From Curtobacterium sp. Leaf183 (GTDB taxonomy: Bacteria > Actinomycetota > Actinomycetes > Actinomycetales > Microbacteriaceae), in contig NZ_LMPO01000012.1 of NCBI RefSeq assembly GCF_001424385.1, positions 159,647 to 217,591 on the forward strand: 57,945 bases of DNA, written 5' to 3'. The first letter of the stretch is position 1. Every line of letters starts with the position of its first letter. This document shows, in pieces, positions 17,044-25,821 of this stretch. The notes beneath the pieces are model-generated. The model did not search any database. It was not told the origin of the DNA and was given only the letters and a program-made list of their open reading frames with translations. Both the position numbers and the translations under genes were made by a program.

Positions 17044-18402
17044 ATGCTGCCCGTCGGCGAGGACGCGGACCCACAGCCGTTCGAGGGCACCTACCGTCGG
17101 TTGCTCGCCGCGATCCGCGAGGGCAGTCTCGAGCGCGGGACCGACCACGACGAGCTCGAGCTCGAACACCGCGTCGACGCGGGTCTCGGTGAGCTGCGCG
17201 GCGCCCTCTTCCGCCTGGTGTACCTCGGTCTGGCGCGTCGCACGGGCCCGACGACCGTGCGGTTCGAGCCCCTCACGCCCGAGCGGTGGGCCGAGGGCAG
17301 CTGGGCCGTGCTCGACCTGCTCGAGATCGCGTTCCGAGCGACGGTGCCGGATCTCACTCCCGACCAGGCGCGCCGGTACCGGGAGCTCGTCGCCGCGGCC
17401 GACCGCGACGTCCGACTGCGCTCCGACGGGCTGGACACGTCGATGCTCGCCACCATCGCCTTCTGGGCTGACGAGACGCCCAACCACTTCGTCGGACGAC
17501 TGCTGCACCGGACGCTGGAGCAGTACCGGTACGGCCTCGACCCGTCGCCACGGTGGCGGGTCGACGGCATCGACCGCTGGCTCGCGGCGTCCTCGCGGGC
17601 TGTCCAGCGTGCTGACGTCGTCAGCGCCCAGCAGGCCGTCCACGTCCTGGCGCGGATGTGGCCCGACCACCTGACGGACGTGGCGGCGGCGACCGGGACG
17701 GACGACCCGGACGTGCTCCGGAACCCCGCGCCGGCGACGGACGCGACCGTGCTGGTGGACGACGAGCCCGATGCCGCGTGGTTCGACGTGCTCGGCGCAG
17801 TCCGCGACGGGACGTGGTCGGCCGGTGAACCCGTCTCGATGCGCGACCTCGCCCGGCGGTTCCACCTGCCCGCCGCCCGCCTGGTGCCGATCGTCCGTCG
17901 TCTCGAGCTCATGAGCCTGCTGCGGGCTGTCCCCGGCACGCAGGACACCGTGGTCGTCCGCACACCGGACCTGCGCGACTGGCAGGACTCCGTCCAGGTC
18001 GCGACCGGCGTCTTCGAGGCCGCGTTCCGACGGATGGTCGCCGACCTGTCCGACGCGGACGCCGCGGTGGCCGTCGCCACCCTGCGCCGGATCGGCCGTC
18101 TCGGTCGCGCGCGCGACTTCGGCTACGTCGTCGCACTGCTGTCGTTCGCGCGGTCCTGCGTCGACCGACTCGGCAACTCGTTCCTGCGCGACTCGGGCCG
18201 CATCGCCCTGGACCGGACCGCGTACATCATGGAGGACCGCACGGCCTTCCGACAGTTCGCGCTCGACGACTTCCTCGAGCTCGCGACGGACGCGGTCCAC
18301 CAGCGCGACCCCGACGTCGCCACCGCGGCCATGCACGCGTACGGCCTGCACATCGACGCCCACGTCGCCGAGGTCCGCGCGCGGTACGGCACGATGGAGT
18401 GA
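17044..18402 (+). CDS. Double GntR-like regulator (two wHTH-plus-effector units in one chain)
   Basis: A 452-residue protein that reads as two consecutive GntR-like units. Unit 1 (about 10-235) opens with GTYRRLLAAIREGSLERG, matching the first helix of a GntR wHTH, but its recognition helix is degenerate (LGELRGALFRLVYLGL). Unit 2 (about 240-452) opens with WFDVLGAVRDGTWSAGEPVS and has a better wHTH (RDLARRFHLPAARLVPIVRR, wing AVPGTQDTVVVRTPD). Both have all-helical C-terminal domains resembling each other and the preceding GntR protein. It lies 2 nt after that gene, and its stop overlaps the ABC ATPase start (TGATG). I do not know of a named family. Confidence 0.65.
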   Translation: MLPVGEDADPQPFEGTYRRLLAAIREGSLERGTDHDELELEHRVDAGLGELRGALFRLVYLGLARRTGPTTVRFEPLTPERWAEGSWAVLDLLEIAFRATVPDLTPDQARRYRELVAAADRDVRLRSDGLDTSMLATIAFWADETPNHFVGRLLHRTLEQYRYGLDPSPRWRVDGIDRWLAASSRAVQRADVVSAQQAVHVLARMWPDHLTDVAAATGTDDPDVLRNPAPATDATVLVDDEPDAAWFDVLGAVRDGTWSAGEPVSMRDLARRFHLPAARLVPIVRRLELMSLLRAVPGTQDTVVVRTPDLRDWQDSVQVATGVFEAAFRRMVADLSDADAAVAVATLRRIGRLGRARDFGYVVALLSFARSCVDRLGNSFLRDSGRIALDRTAYIMEDRTAFRQFALDDFLELATDAVHQRDPDVATAAMHAYGLHIDAHVAEVRARYGTME

Positions 18403-19196
18403 TGTCCGACGTCCTGCTCCGCGCCACCGCCGTCCGCGTCACCCGGTCCGGCCGGGACCTGCTGCACGACGTCGACCTGACGGTGCGCCGAGGCGAGCAC
18501 TGGGCACTCCTCGGACCGAACGGCGCGGGCAAGTCCACGCTGCTGGCAGTCCTCGGGGCCACCGGGCACCCCACCGCCGGGTCGGTCGAGATCCTGGGAC
18601 GTCGCCTGGGCCGTGTCGACGTCCGGGAACTCCGCGAGCACATCGCGCACGTCGACCCCCGGCACCGGATGCTCACCCCGCTGACGGTGCACGAGACCGT
18701 CCTGACCGGGCGCACCGGGACGACCGACCTGATGCCGCGGTGGGAACCGACCGCCGACGACCTCGAGCGCGCGGACCAGCACGTCGCCGACGTCGGGCTG
18801 ACCGCACGCCGGGACGCCCGCTGGCCGGTGCTGTCGCAGGGCGAGCGGGGTCGCGCGCTGATCGCCCGTGCGCTGATGGCGGACCCGCAGCTGCTCCTGC
18901 TCGACGAGCCGGCGACCGGGCTCGACGTCGCCGCACGCGAACACCTGCTCGAGACCGTCGACGCGCTCCGGCACCGCCACCCCGACCTCGGCAGCGTGAT
19001 GGTCACGCACCACCTCGAGGACCTGCCGGCGTCGACCTCGCACGCGATGCTGCTGCGGGACGGGGCCGTCGTGGCCCAGGGGGATGCCGACCAGGTGATC
19101 ACGTCGTCAGCGGTGTCGCACGCCTTCGACTTCCCGCTCGCGATCGTCCGCTCCGAGGGCCGCTGGCACGCACGGCGAGCCGTGCGGCCCGACTGA
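18402..19196 (+). CDS. Orphan ABC transporter ATP-binding protein
   Basis: A 264-residue ABC ATPase: Walker A GPNGAGKST (about 39-47), a non-standard Q-loop stretch (VDPRHRM in place of a clear Gln), signature LSQGERGRA near 146, Walker B LLLLDEPATGLD near 165, and H-loop VTHHLED near 205. No permease or binding protein is next to it. It is most like stand-alone ModF-type or iron/molybdate ATPases. ATG overlaps the previous stop (TGATG), so it is coupled to the two GntR-like genes. That suggests the regulators sense something this ATPase handles. Confidence 0.85.
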   Translation: MSDVLLRATAVRVTRSGRDLLHDVDLTVRRGEHWALLGPNGAGKSTLLAVLGATGHPTAGSVEILGRRLGRVDVRELREHIAHVDPRHRMLTPLTVHETVLTGRTGTTDLMPRWEPTADDLERADQHVADVGLTARRDARWPVLSQGERGRALIARALMADPQLLLLDEPATGLDVAAREHLLETVDALRHRHPDLGSVMVTHHLEDLPASTSHAMLLRDGAVVAQGDADQVITSSAVSHAFDFPLAIVRSEGRWHARRAVRPD

Positions 19197-19210
19197 CCGG
19201 TCCGCACGAC

Positions 19211-19252
19211 GGACGGGAGGCCCGTGACGGTCGCGCCACGGGCCTCCCGTCC
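19211..19252. terminator. Bidirectional terminator hairpin, GGAGGCCCG type
   Basis: A perfect 16-bp inverted repeat (19211-19226 and 19237-19252) with a 10-nt loop lies between the convergent ABC ATPase and hemL genes. There is no U-tract on either side. The core GGGAGGCCCG recurs at several other gene ends in this window. Confidence 0.85.
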
Positions 19253-19267
19253 GCTGCGTGCGCCGGT

Positions 19268-20614
19268 CTACGGCTGCGCGCTCGCGGCCGCGCGCGCCGC
19301 GGCGGGCAGCGCCTGCAGCACCCGGTCGACAGCGCGGTCGTCGTGCGCGGCCGTGACGAACCAGGCCTCGTACACGCTCGGCGGCAGGGTCACGCCGGCG
19401 TCGAGCATGGCGTGGAAGAACGGGGCGTAGCGCCAGGTCTCCTGCGCGCGGACGTCGTCGTAGTTGCGCGGCGCGGTGTCGGTGAACGCGAAGGAGAACA
19501 GGTTGCCCGCGTGCTGCACGGTGTGTGCGACACCGGCGGCACTGAGTGCCTCGCTCGTCGCGGACGAGATCACCGCCGCCGTCCGGTTCAGGGATTCGTA
19601 CACGGCCGGCGTCGCCGCACGCAGCGTCGCGATGCCCGCAGCGACCGCGAGCGGGTTCCCGGACAGGGTGCCGGCCTGGTAGACGGGTCCGAGCGGTGCG
19701 AGGAAGTCCATGACCTCGCGCTTGCCACCGAGCGCGGCGAGCGGCATGCCACCACCGATGACCTTGCCGAACGTGATGATGTCGGGCTTCCAGCCGGCGC
19801 CGTCCGGCACCGTGCGCGAGGCCTCGAGCCCCCACCACCCGGCCGAGCCGACGCGGAACCCGGTCAGGACCTCGTCGACGATGAGCAGCGCACCGTGCGA
19901 CTGGGTGATCTGGGCCAGCGTGCGGTTGAACCCACGGTCCGGGGCCAGCACGCCCATGTTCGCCGCGGCGGCCTCGACGATCACGGCGGCGATGCGCTCG
20001 GAGTGCGTGTCGAACGCGGCCCGGACGGCGTCGAGGTCGTTGTAGGGCAGCACCAGCGTCTGGGCCGCGGTCTCGGCGGTGATGCCCGCGCTGCCCGGCA
20101 TCGCCAGCGTCGCGACGCCCGAGCCGGCCTCCGCCAGCAGGGAGTCGGAGTGGCCGTGGTAGTGGCCGGCGAACTTCACGAGCAGGTCGCGGCCGGTGTA
20201 GCCGCGTGCCAGACGGATCGCGGTCATGGTCGCCTCGGTGCCGGTGGACACCATGCGGATCTTCTCGATCGGGCCGTCGCCGTCGACCGAGACCCGCTGC
20301 TTCACGAGCTCGGCCAGCTCGGTCTCGCCGGGGGTCGACGCCCCGAAGGACAGCCCGCGTGCGGCGGCCTGCTGGACGGCCTCGACCGTGCCGGAGTGCG
20401 CGTGCCCGAGGATCGCCGGGCCCCACGACGCGACCAGGTCGACGTACTCGCGCCCCTCGGCGTCGGTGACGTACGGGCCCTTCGCCGACACCAGGAAGCG
20501 AGGCGTCCCGCCGACCGAGCCGTACGCGCGGACCGGCGAGTTCACACCGCCCGGGATGCTGTTCTTGGCGCGGCCGAAGAGCTGGTCGTTGGTCGCGGTG
20601 GCTGTGGCGGTCAT
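19268..20614 (-). CDS. hemL: Glutamate-1-semialdehyde 2,1-aminomutase
   Basis: A 448-residue PLP enzyme that makes 5-aminolevulinate from glutamate-1-semialdehyde, the step after HemA. Signatures: [18 protein letters not shown] near the N-terminus, [20 protein letters not shown] near 121, [11 protein letters not shown] near 147, [11 protein letters not shown] near 246 and the PLP lysine Lys284 in [11 protein letters not shown]. The usual VEPVAGNMG reads VEAAAANMG. It is the last gene of the hemQ-H-C-D-B-L operon. Its ATG overlaps the hemB stop (4 nt), and a strong hairpin follows its stop. Confidence 0.95.
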   Translation of the reverse strand: MTATATATNDQLFGRAKNSIPGGVNSPVRAYGSVGGTPRFLVSAKGPYVTDAEGREYVDLVASWGPAILGHAHSGTVEAVQQAAARGLSFGASTPGETELAELVKQRVSVDGDGPIEKIRMVSTGTEATMTAIRLARGYTGRDLLVKFAGHYHGHSDSLLAEAGSGVATLAMPGSAGITAETAAQTLVLPYNDLDAVRAAFDTHSERIAAVIVEAAAANMGVLAPDRGFNRTLAQITQSHGALLIVDEVLTGFRVGSAGWWGLEASRTVPDGAGWKPDIITFGKVIGGGMPLAALGGKREVMDFLAPLGPVYQAGTLSGNPLAVAAGIATLRAATPAVYESLNRTAAVISSATSEALSAAGVAHTVQHAGNLFSFAFTDTAPRNYDDVRAQETWRYAPFFHAMLDAGVTLPPSVYEAWFVTAAHDDRAVDRVLQALPAAARAAASAQP

Positions 20615-21666
20615 TCGGGGGCCTTCCCGGTCGATGCGATGCCGGGGACGTCGGCGGTGGTGCCGGAGGTGCGGAGCCCGGCCTCCTGGTTCAGCTTGCG
20701 TGCGATGTCCACGGCGAAGTACGTCAGGATCGCGTCCGCCCCGGCGCGCTTGATGCCGACGAGGGACTCCATGGCGGCGGCGTCCCGGTCGATCCACCCG
20801 TTCTGCGCGGCCGCGGTGATCATCGCGTACTCGCCCGAGATCTGGTAGGCCCAGACCGGGACAGGCGACGTGGCGGCCGTCTCGGCGAGCACGTCGAGGT
20901 AGCTCATCGCCGGCTTCACCATCACGATGTCGGCACCTTCGTCGACGTCGAGGGCGACCTCGCGGAGTCCCTGACGCCCGTTGGCGGCATCGATCTGGTA
21001 CGTGCGACGGTCCCCGACGAGCGAGGACGAGACGGCCTCGCGGAACGGGCCGTAGAACGCCGAGGCGTACTTCGCCGCGTACGCCAGCAGTGCCGTCCCG
21101 CTGTGACCGGCCGTGTCGAGCGCGTCGCGGGCCGCCGCGATCTGGCCGTCCATCATGCCGCTCAGGCAGACGAGCTCGGCGCCGGCCTCGGCCTGGGCGA
21201 CCGCCATGTCGCGGTACCGCAGCAGGGTGGCGTCGTTGTCGACCGAGCCGGCGGCGGCCAGGACGCCGCAGTGCCCGTGGTCGGTGAACTCGTCGAGGCA
21301 CAGGTCGGACTGCACCACCAGGGCGTCACCGACCTCGGCCTTCGCGACCCGGATCGCCACGTTCAGGATGCCGTCGGGGTCGGTCGCGCCAGACCCCGTC
21401 GCGTCCTTCGCAGTGGGGACGCCGAACAGGTTCACTCCGCCCACGCCCTGCTCGGCCGCCCCGACGAGCGCCCGGCGGAACGAGTCGAGCGAGTGCTGCT
21501 GCACGCCCGGCATGCTCGAGATGTCGACGGCGTCGGTGGCGCCTTCGCGGATGAACATCGGCAGCACGAGTTCGGCCGGGTGCAGCCGGGTCTCGGCCAC
21601 CAGGCGTCGCATGGCGGGGGTCGCGCGCAGTCGACGCGGGCGGACCTGGGGGAAGCGTCCAGTCAC
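20611..21666 (-). CDS. hemB: Porphobilinogen synthase (5-aminolevulinate dehydratase)
   Basis: A 351-residue enzyme that condenses two 5-aminolevulinates to porphobilinogen. Active-site lysines are in [15 protein letters not shown] and [12 protein letters not shown]. The metal region reads [14 protein letters not shown], so the second of the three zinc cysteines is Asp and metal use may differ from the E. coli enzyme. The N-terminus [19 protein letters not shown] is typical. GTG start within the 4-nt overlap with hemD (GTGA), and its stop overlaps hemL. All-overlapping genes imply coupled translation of the whole operon. Confidence 0.95.
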   Translation of the reverse strand: MTGRFPQVRPRRLRATPAMRRLVAETRLHPAELVLPMFIREGATDAVDISSMPGVQQHSLDSFRRALVGAAEQGVGGVNLFGVPTAKDATGSGATDPDGILNVAIRVAKAEVGDALVVQSDLCLDEFTDHGHCGVLAAAGSVDNDATLLRYRDMAVAQAEAGAELVCLSGMMDGQIAAARDALDTAGHSGTALLAYAAKYASAFYGPFREAVSSSLVGDRRTYQIDAANGRQGLREVALDVDEGADIVMVKPAMSYLDVLAETAATSPVPVWAYQISGEYAMITAAAQNGWIDRDAAAMESLVGIKRAGADAILTYFAVDIARKLNQEAGLRTSGTTADVPGIASTGKAPE

Positions 21667-22364
21667 GGGTGGCCTTCCTGATCGGGAGTGGAGGGGTCGA
21701 GGGCCTCGACGACGGCATCGAGGAGGGCTTCTGCGGAGCGCGAGGCTCCGGTCACGTGCACGGGGAGTCCGGCGGCACGGGCGTCGGCGGCGGTCCCGGG
21801 CCCGATGCACGCCACCAGGGTCGTGGGGTCGAGCGGGGTCATCCGGCGGGCGACCTCGCGGGCGACGCTGCCGCTCGTCACGAGCACCGCGCCAGGCACC
21901 GCGTCGAGGACGACCGGCTCGTCGCCGGTCCCCACGGTACGGTACGCGACCGGGTCGTCGACGTCGATCCCGCGTGCGCGCAGGCCGTCGACCAGGGTGG
22001 GCGCGGCGATCTCGGACCGGGGGAACAACACGGTGCCGTCCATGTGCGGCAGTGCCGCCACCAGGCCCGCCGCCGACGCGTCGTCCGGCACCAGGTCCAC
22101 GCGCCAGCCAGCAGCACGCGCGGCCCGAGCCGTCGCCTCGCCGACTGCCGCCACCTGGACACCGGACGGGAGGCCGGGGACGAGGCCTGCCAGGGCCGTC
22201 ACCGCGGTCGCACTGGTGACGACGATCCATGCGTAACCGTCGATGCTGGTTCGCACGCCGTCAGCAGGCGAGTCCGACCGGTCGCTCGTGGCCGCGACCA
22301 GCCGCGCGACGGCACGGTCCAGCGGTGCCGGATCCAGCGGCGGCTCGGTCGCGATGAGCGGCAC
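21663..22364 (-). CDS. hemD: Uroporphyrinogen-III synthase (5' end uncertain)
   Basis: Closes and inverts hydroxymethylbilane to uroporphyrinogen III. Low conservation is normal; recognisable parts are WIVVTSATAVTAL, VAAVGEATARAARAAGW, VLVTSGSVAREVAR and VACIGPGTAADARAAGL. From the first usable codon (GTG 22364) it has 233 residues. The same frame upstream to about 22474 encodes VVVIPRGGAWGERVALAARA and more, which looks like the true N-terminus of this family. No ATG, GTG or TTG exists there before an in-frame TGA inside hemC, so the gene may use a rare start codon, a frameshift from hemC, or contain a sequence error. Its stop overlaps the hemB start by 4 nt. Confidence 0.8.
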   Translation of the reverse strand: MPLIATEPPLDPAPLDRAVARLVAATSDRSDSPADGVRTSIDGYAWIVVTSATAVTALAGLVPGLPSGVQVAAVGEATARAARAAGWRVDLVPDDASAAGLVAALPHMDGTVLFPRSEIAAPTLVDGLRARGIDVDDPVAYRTVGTGDEPVVLDAVPGAVLVTSGSVAREVARRMTPLDPTTLVACIGPGTAADARAAGLPVHVTGASRSAEALLDAVVEALDPSTPDQEGHP

Positions 22365-22471
22365 GACCCGGGGGTCGAGCCCGCGGGCCCGAGCGGCCAG
22401 GGCGACGCGCTCGCCCCACGCGCCACCCCGGGGGATGACGACGACGGGCGAGCGCGTGTCCGTGGCGGGTC

Positions 22472-23449
22472 CTACTGCACGCTGTCGGCGAGGTCGGCGA
22501 GGTCACCCGCGCCGTTCTCGAGCAGCTCGGCGGCGACACGGCCACCCACCTGGAGCGCCTCGGACAGGCGGTCCTGAGCGGAGCCGTCGAGCACCGCGGC
22601 GTGGGACGCCGTGCGGTACTCGGAGCCGTCCGGGCGGTAGACCGTGGCCGACACGAGGAGCATCTCGGCGTCGACGATGGCGGTCGCTCCGATCGGGGCC
22701 GAGCAGCCGGCCTCGAGCTTCGCGAGCACCTCACGCTCGGCGGACACCGTCAGGCGGGTGGGCGCGTGCTCGATCTTGCGCAGTGCAGCCACCAGGTTCC
22801 GGTCGGACTCGTCCGCTCGGACCTCGATCGCGAGTGCACCCTGCCCCGGAGCACTCGGCCAGAAGCCCAGGTCGAGGAGCTCGGTCGCCTCGGCCAGCCG
22901 CTCGATGCGCCCGAGCCCGGCCGCAGCCAGCACGACGGCGTCGAGGTCGTCCTGTACCCGGCCGAGCCGCGTGTCGATGTTGCCGCGGATGTCCACGACG
23001 TCGAGATCGGGACGCTTGGCCCGGAGCTGCGCCGCACGGCGGGGCGAACCCGTGCCGACCTTGGCGCCCTCGGGCAGGGTCTCGATCGTGGCCGCGTTCC
23101 GGGCCACCAGGACGTCACGGGCGTCGGCACGCTTGGGCACCGCTGCGATGGTGAGCCCCGGGTACGACGCGGTCGGCAGGTCCTTGAGGGAGTGGACGAG
23201 GACGTCCACCTGGCCGGCGACGAGGGCCTCGCGCAGCGCGGACGCGAACACGCCCGTCCCGCCGAGGCTGGCGAGCGAGGCACGGTTCGTGTCGCCCTCG
23301 CTGGTCACGGTCACGAGCTCGACCGGACGACCCGCCGCCTTGGCCAGACGGTCCGCCACGTCCTGGGACTGGGCGACCGCCAAGCGGCTGGCGCGGGTGC
23401 CGAGGCGGATGGGCCGGACGGCGTCGGACTGGTCGGTGGGTGTGGTCAC
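22472..23449 (-). CDS. hemC: Hydroxymethylbilane synthase (porphobilinogen deaminase)
   Basis: A 325-residue enzyme that polymerises four porphobilinogens. It has RLGTRASRLAVAQSQ at the N-terminus, TSEGDTNRASLASLGGTGVF (a shorter, actinobacterial-like form of the usual loop), VHSLKDLPT near 100, GTGSPRRAAQL near 145, and the dipyrromethane-cofactor Cys in LEAGCSAPIGA near 255. GTG start in a 4-nt overlap with hemH. Stop is TAG at 22472-22474, immediately before the apparent hemD N-terminus in the -1 frame. Confidence 0.95.
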   Translation of the reverse strand: MTTPTDQSDAVRPIRLGTRASRLAVAQSQDVADRLAKAAGRPVELVTVTSEGDTNRASLASLGGTGVFASALREALVAGQVDVLVHSLKDLPTASYPGLTIAAVPKRADARDVLVARNAATIETLPEGAKVGTGSPRRAAQLRAKRPDLDVVDIRGNIDTRLGRVQDDLDAVVLAAAGLGRIERLAEATELLDLGFWPSAPGQGALAIEVRADESDRNLVAALRKIEHAPTRLTVSAEREVLAKLEAGCSAPIGATAIVDAEMLLVSATVYRPDGSEYRTASHAAVLDGSAQDRLSEALQVGGRVAAELLENGAGDLADLADSVQ

Positions 23450-24681
23450 GGGGCAACGCCGGCGGCCGCCGGCTTGAACCCGGCGCGCTCGTTCTCGCAG
23501 CACCCCGGACGGCAGACGTCGTACCAGGGCCCGATGTCGGTCATGTGCGGCCGCTCGGCCTTGGACAGGCCGTTGACCCGCTCGAGCACGAGGTCCACGA
23601 GCCCGGAGACGTACGCCGGGTCCACACCGGGGGTCTGCGTGCGGAGCGACCAGAAGCCGAGCTCGCCGGCGGTCTCGGTCGCTTCTTCGTCGAGGTCCCA
23701 CATGACCTCCATGTGGTCGCTCACGAAGCCGAGCGGCACGATGAGCACCGCGCGGGTGGGGCCGCCCTTGAGGTCCTCGTTCAGGAAGTCGTTGATGTCC
23801 GGCTCGAGCCACGGCTGCGACGGGGGGCCGGACCGCGACTGGTAGACGAGCTTCCAGGCCGGCTTCGCCGTGCCCTGCAGGTGTGCGTGCTCGGGCTGCT
23901 CGAGCAGCTCGGCCCAGGCCTGGTCGAGGACGACCTGCGCCACCGCCTGGTGCTGGGCCGCGTACGCGCCGCCGTCCCCGAAGCCGCGGAAGTCGGGTCC
24001 GGACTTCGCCGCGTCGGTCGAGGGGATCGAGTGCGTCGAGAACAGGACGTGCAGCTCGGTCGCGACGTCGAGCCCGTCGTTCTCGGCGATCGCCCGGGCC
24101 AGGCCGTCGCGCACACCGTCGACGAACGGGCGGACGAACCCGGGGTGGTCGAAGAACTGCCGGACCTTGTCGATCTGGATGGTGTCGATGAGCCCGGTGG
24201 CGTCGAGCACGCGGGCGTAGTCCTCGCGGTACTGCCGGCAGCTGGAGAACGACGAGTACGCGCTCGTGGCGATGGCGATGAGCTTCGTGTAGCCCTTCTC
24301 GCCGGCCTCGGTGAAGGCGTCCTCGAGGTAGGGCTCCCAGTTCCGGTTGCCCCACAGCACGGGCAGGTCGATGCCGCGCTCCGCGAGTTCACCCTCGAGC
24401 GCGGCCTTGAGCGCGCGGTTCTGGGCGTTGATCGGGCTCACGCCGCCGAAGTGCCGGTAGTGGTGGGCGACTTCTTCGAGGCGCTCGTCCGGGATCCCGC
24501 GCCCGCGGGTGACGTTGCGCAGGAACGGGATGACGTCGTCCTGGCCCTCGGGACCGCCGAAGCCGGCGAGCAGGATGGCGTCGTACGCGGTCGGGGTCTC
24601 GACGTGCTCGGGGCCCGAGGCCGCAGCCGGGGTGGCGGCGAGGACGCCCTGGCCGTTGGTGATCAGGGTGGTGTCGGTCAC
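23446..24681 (-). CDS. hemH: Coproporphyrin III ferrochelatase
   Basis: A 411-residue ferrochelatase (CpfC) that inserts iron into coproporphyrin III. It has LLAGFGGPEGQDDVIPFLRNV near residue 37, HYRHFGGVSPIN near 73 and FSTHSIPSTD near 190 (the catalytic His). A C-terminal CRPGCCENER and an internal SSCRQYRED supply four cysteines in the places where actinobacterial ferrochelatases bind a [2Fe-2S] cluster. The chain is longer than usual at the N-terminus (about 30 residues). GTG start overlaps the hemQ stop by 4 nt. Partner HemQ is immediately upstream, as expected for the coproporphyrin-dependent route. Confidence 0.95.
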   Translation of the reverse strand: MTDTTLITNGQGVLAATPAAASGPEHVETPTAYDAILLAGFGGPEGQDDVIPFLRNVTRGRGIPDERLEEVAHHYRHFGGVSPINAQNRALKAALEGELAERGIDLPVLWGNRNWEPYLEDAFTEAGEKGYTKLIAIATSAYSSFSSCRQYREDYARVLDATGLIDTIQIDKVRQFFDHPGFVRPFVDGVRDGLARAIAENDGLDVATELHVLFSTHSIPSTDAAKSGPDFRGFGDGGAYAAQHQAVAQVVLDQAWAELLEQPEHAHLQGTAKPAWKLVYQSRSGPPSQPWLEPDINDFLNEDLKGGPTRAVLIVPLGFVSDHMEVMWDLDEEATETAGELGFWSLRTQTPGVDPAYVSGLVDLVLERVNGLSKAERPHMTDIGPWYDVCRPGCCENERAGFKPAAAGVAP

Positions 24682-25439
24682 GACAGGACCTCCGGGAGTT
24701 CGGCGGTCGTCACGCGACGACCGGTGTAGAAGGGCACTTCTTCGCGCACGTGCATGCGGGCCTCGGTGTAGCGCAGGTCACGCATCAGGTCGACGAGGTC
24801 GACCAGGTCGGGGCTCTCGAGCGGCAGGATCCACTCGTAGTCGCCGAGTGCGAACGACGCGATGGTGTTCGTCAGGACCCGACGGTACTTGGCACCGGCG
24901 ACACCGTGGTCGCGGAGCATCGTCGAGCGCTCTGCTTCCGGCAGCAGGTACCACTCGTAGGAGCGGACGAACGGGTAGACCGTGATCCAGGCCTCGGGGT
25001 CCTTGCCGCGCAGGAACGCGGGGGTGTGCCGCTTGTTGAACTCGGCTTCGCGGTGCATGGCCATGGCGTGCCACACCGGTTCGGCGTCCTGGAACAGCGC
25101 GGTGCGGCGGATGCTGCGGAGCACGGACTGGATGACCTGGGCGTCGTCGCCGTGCAGCCAGATCATGACGTCGGCGTCGGCGCGGAAGCCGGAGACGTCG
25201 TAGAAGCCGCGGATCGTCACACCCTGGTCGGCACCCGCGGCAACCACGGCGTCGAGCTCGGCGACGGCGTCGTCACCCGGGGTGGGGACCGCACCCACGG
25301 GACGGCGGAAGACGGCCCACAGCGCGTAGGCGGTCAGCAGGTTCGGGTCGATCCCCGAGTCCGGAGCGGTCTCGTGCGGGTGGGCGGACGCGGTTGCGCC
25401 CTGGTCGGGCACGCCCTGCGTGGGCACGTCGGAACTCAT
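24678..25439 (-). CDS. hemQ: Coproheme decarboxylase
   Basis: A 253-residue chlorite-dismutase-fold enzyme (HemQ/ChdC) that oxidatively decarboxylates coproheme III to haem b with peroxide. Key parts are TAYALWAVFRRP, GFYDVSGFRADADVMIWLHG, the catalytic Tyr in ITVYPFVRSYEWYLLP, and the haem-ligand His in TMLRDHG. The actinobacterial type lacks the distal Gln or Arg of true chlorite dismutases. The start ATG at 25439 follows AAGGACCAC. An earlier in-frame codon at 25499 lies inside a hairpin region and would add an unlike leader. It heads the minus-strand haem operon. Confidence 0.93.
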   Translation of the reverse strand: MSSDVPTQGVPDQGATASAHPHETAPDSGIDPNLLTAYALWAVFRRPVGAVPTPGDDAVAELDAVVAAGADQGVTIRGFYDVSGFRADADVMIWLHGDDAQVIQSVLRSIRRTALFQDAEPVWHAMAMHREAEFNKRHTPAFLRGKDPEAWITVYPFVRSYEWYLLPEAERSTMLRDHGVAGAKYRRVLTNTIASFALGDYEWILPLESPDLVDLVDLMRDLRYTEARMHVREEVPFYTGRRVTTAELPEVLS

Positions 25440-25461
25440 GTGGTCCTTGGTCCTATCGGTT

Positions 25462-25487
25462 GCAGGAACTGGAGCGCCGGTTCCTGC
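25462..25487. promoter_or_regulatory. Inverted repeat upstream of hemQ
   Basis: GCAGGAAC (25462-25469) and GTTCCTGC (25480-25487) form a perfect 8-bp dyad about 25 bp before the hemQ start. In this position it could be an operator or an attenuating hairpin for the haem operon. No known haem-regulator motif is recognised. Confidence 0.4.
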
Positions 25488-25496
25488 GCCGATGGG

Positions 25497-25535
25497 CACC
25501 GGGCCGGCGGGCGCCCCTGGGCCGTGGGCCCGGTG
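25497..25535 (-). terminator. Hairpin after the DUF3618 gene
   Basis: CACCGGGCC (25497-25505) pairs with GGCCCGGTG (25527-25535) around a GC-rich 21-nt loop, just past the stop of the minus-strand YtxH/Holin-X/DUF3618 operon and before hemQ. Confidence 0.5.
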
Positions 25536-25543
25536 ATCCGGAC

Positions 25544-25780
25544 CTACCGCCGTCGGAGCACCGTCATGACGATACCCCCGACCACCGCCACGCCCGCTGC
25601 GAGACCGACCAGGTACGGGGGACGCTTCTCGAGGACGCCACGCTTCACCTTCGATGCGGCGATGCCGAGCTGCTTCGGCACGTTGAGCTTGTCCTCGATC
25701 GCGTCGAGGGTGTCGAAGAGCTGGGCCCGGGTCGAGGCGACGTCGTCGGCGAGTCGGTCGTGCGGGTGCTGGTCGGTCAC
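25544..25780 (-). CDS. DUF3618 family small membrane protein
   Basis: A 78-residue protein: a soluble amphipathic part (RLADDVASTRAQLFDTLDAI, then EDKLNVPKQLGIAAS) with the DxxxTRxxLxxTxxAIExKL pattern of DUF3618, a short Lys/Arg-rich linker, and a C-terminal transmembrane helix (YLVGLAAGVAVVGGIVMTVL) ending in RRR. Family function is unknown. It often sits beside Holin-X and YtxH-like genes in actinobacteria, as here. The GTG start was chosen as the beginning of the conserved part. It is the last gene of a three-gene minus-strand operon. Confidence 0.8.
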   Translation of the reverse strand: MTDQHPHDRLADDVASTRAQLFDTLDAIEDKLNVPKQLGIAASKVKRGVLEKRPPYLVGLAAGVAVVGGIVMTVLRRR

Positions 25781-25821
25781 AGGTACTCCAAGGATGGTGC
25801 CGGGGTCGCGACGCGGCAGCG

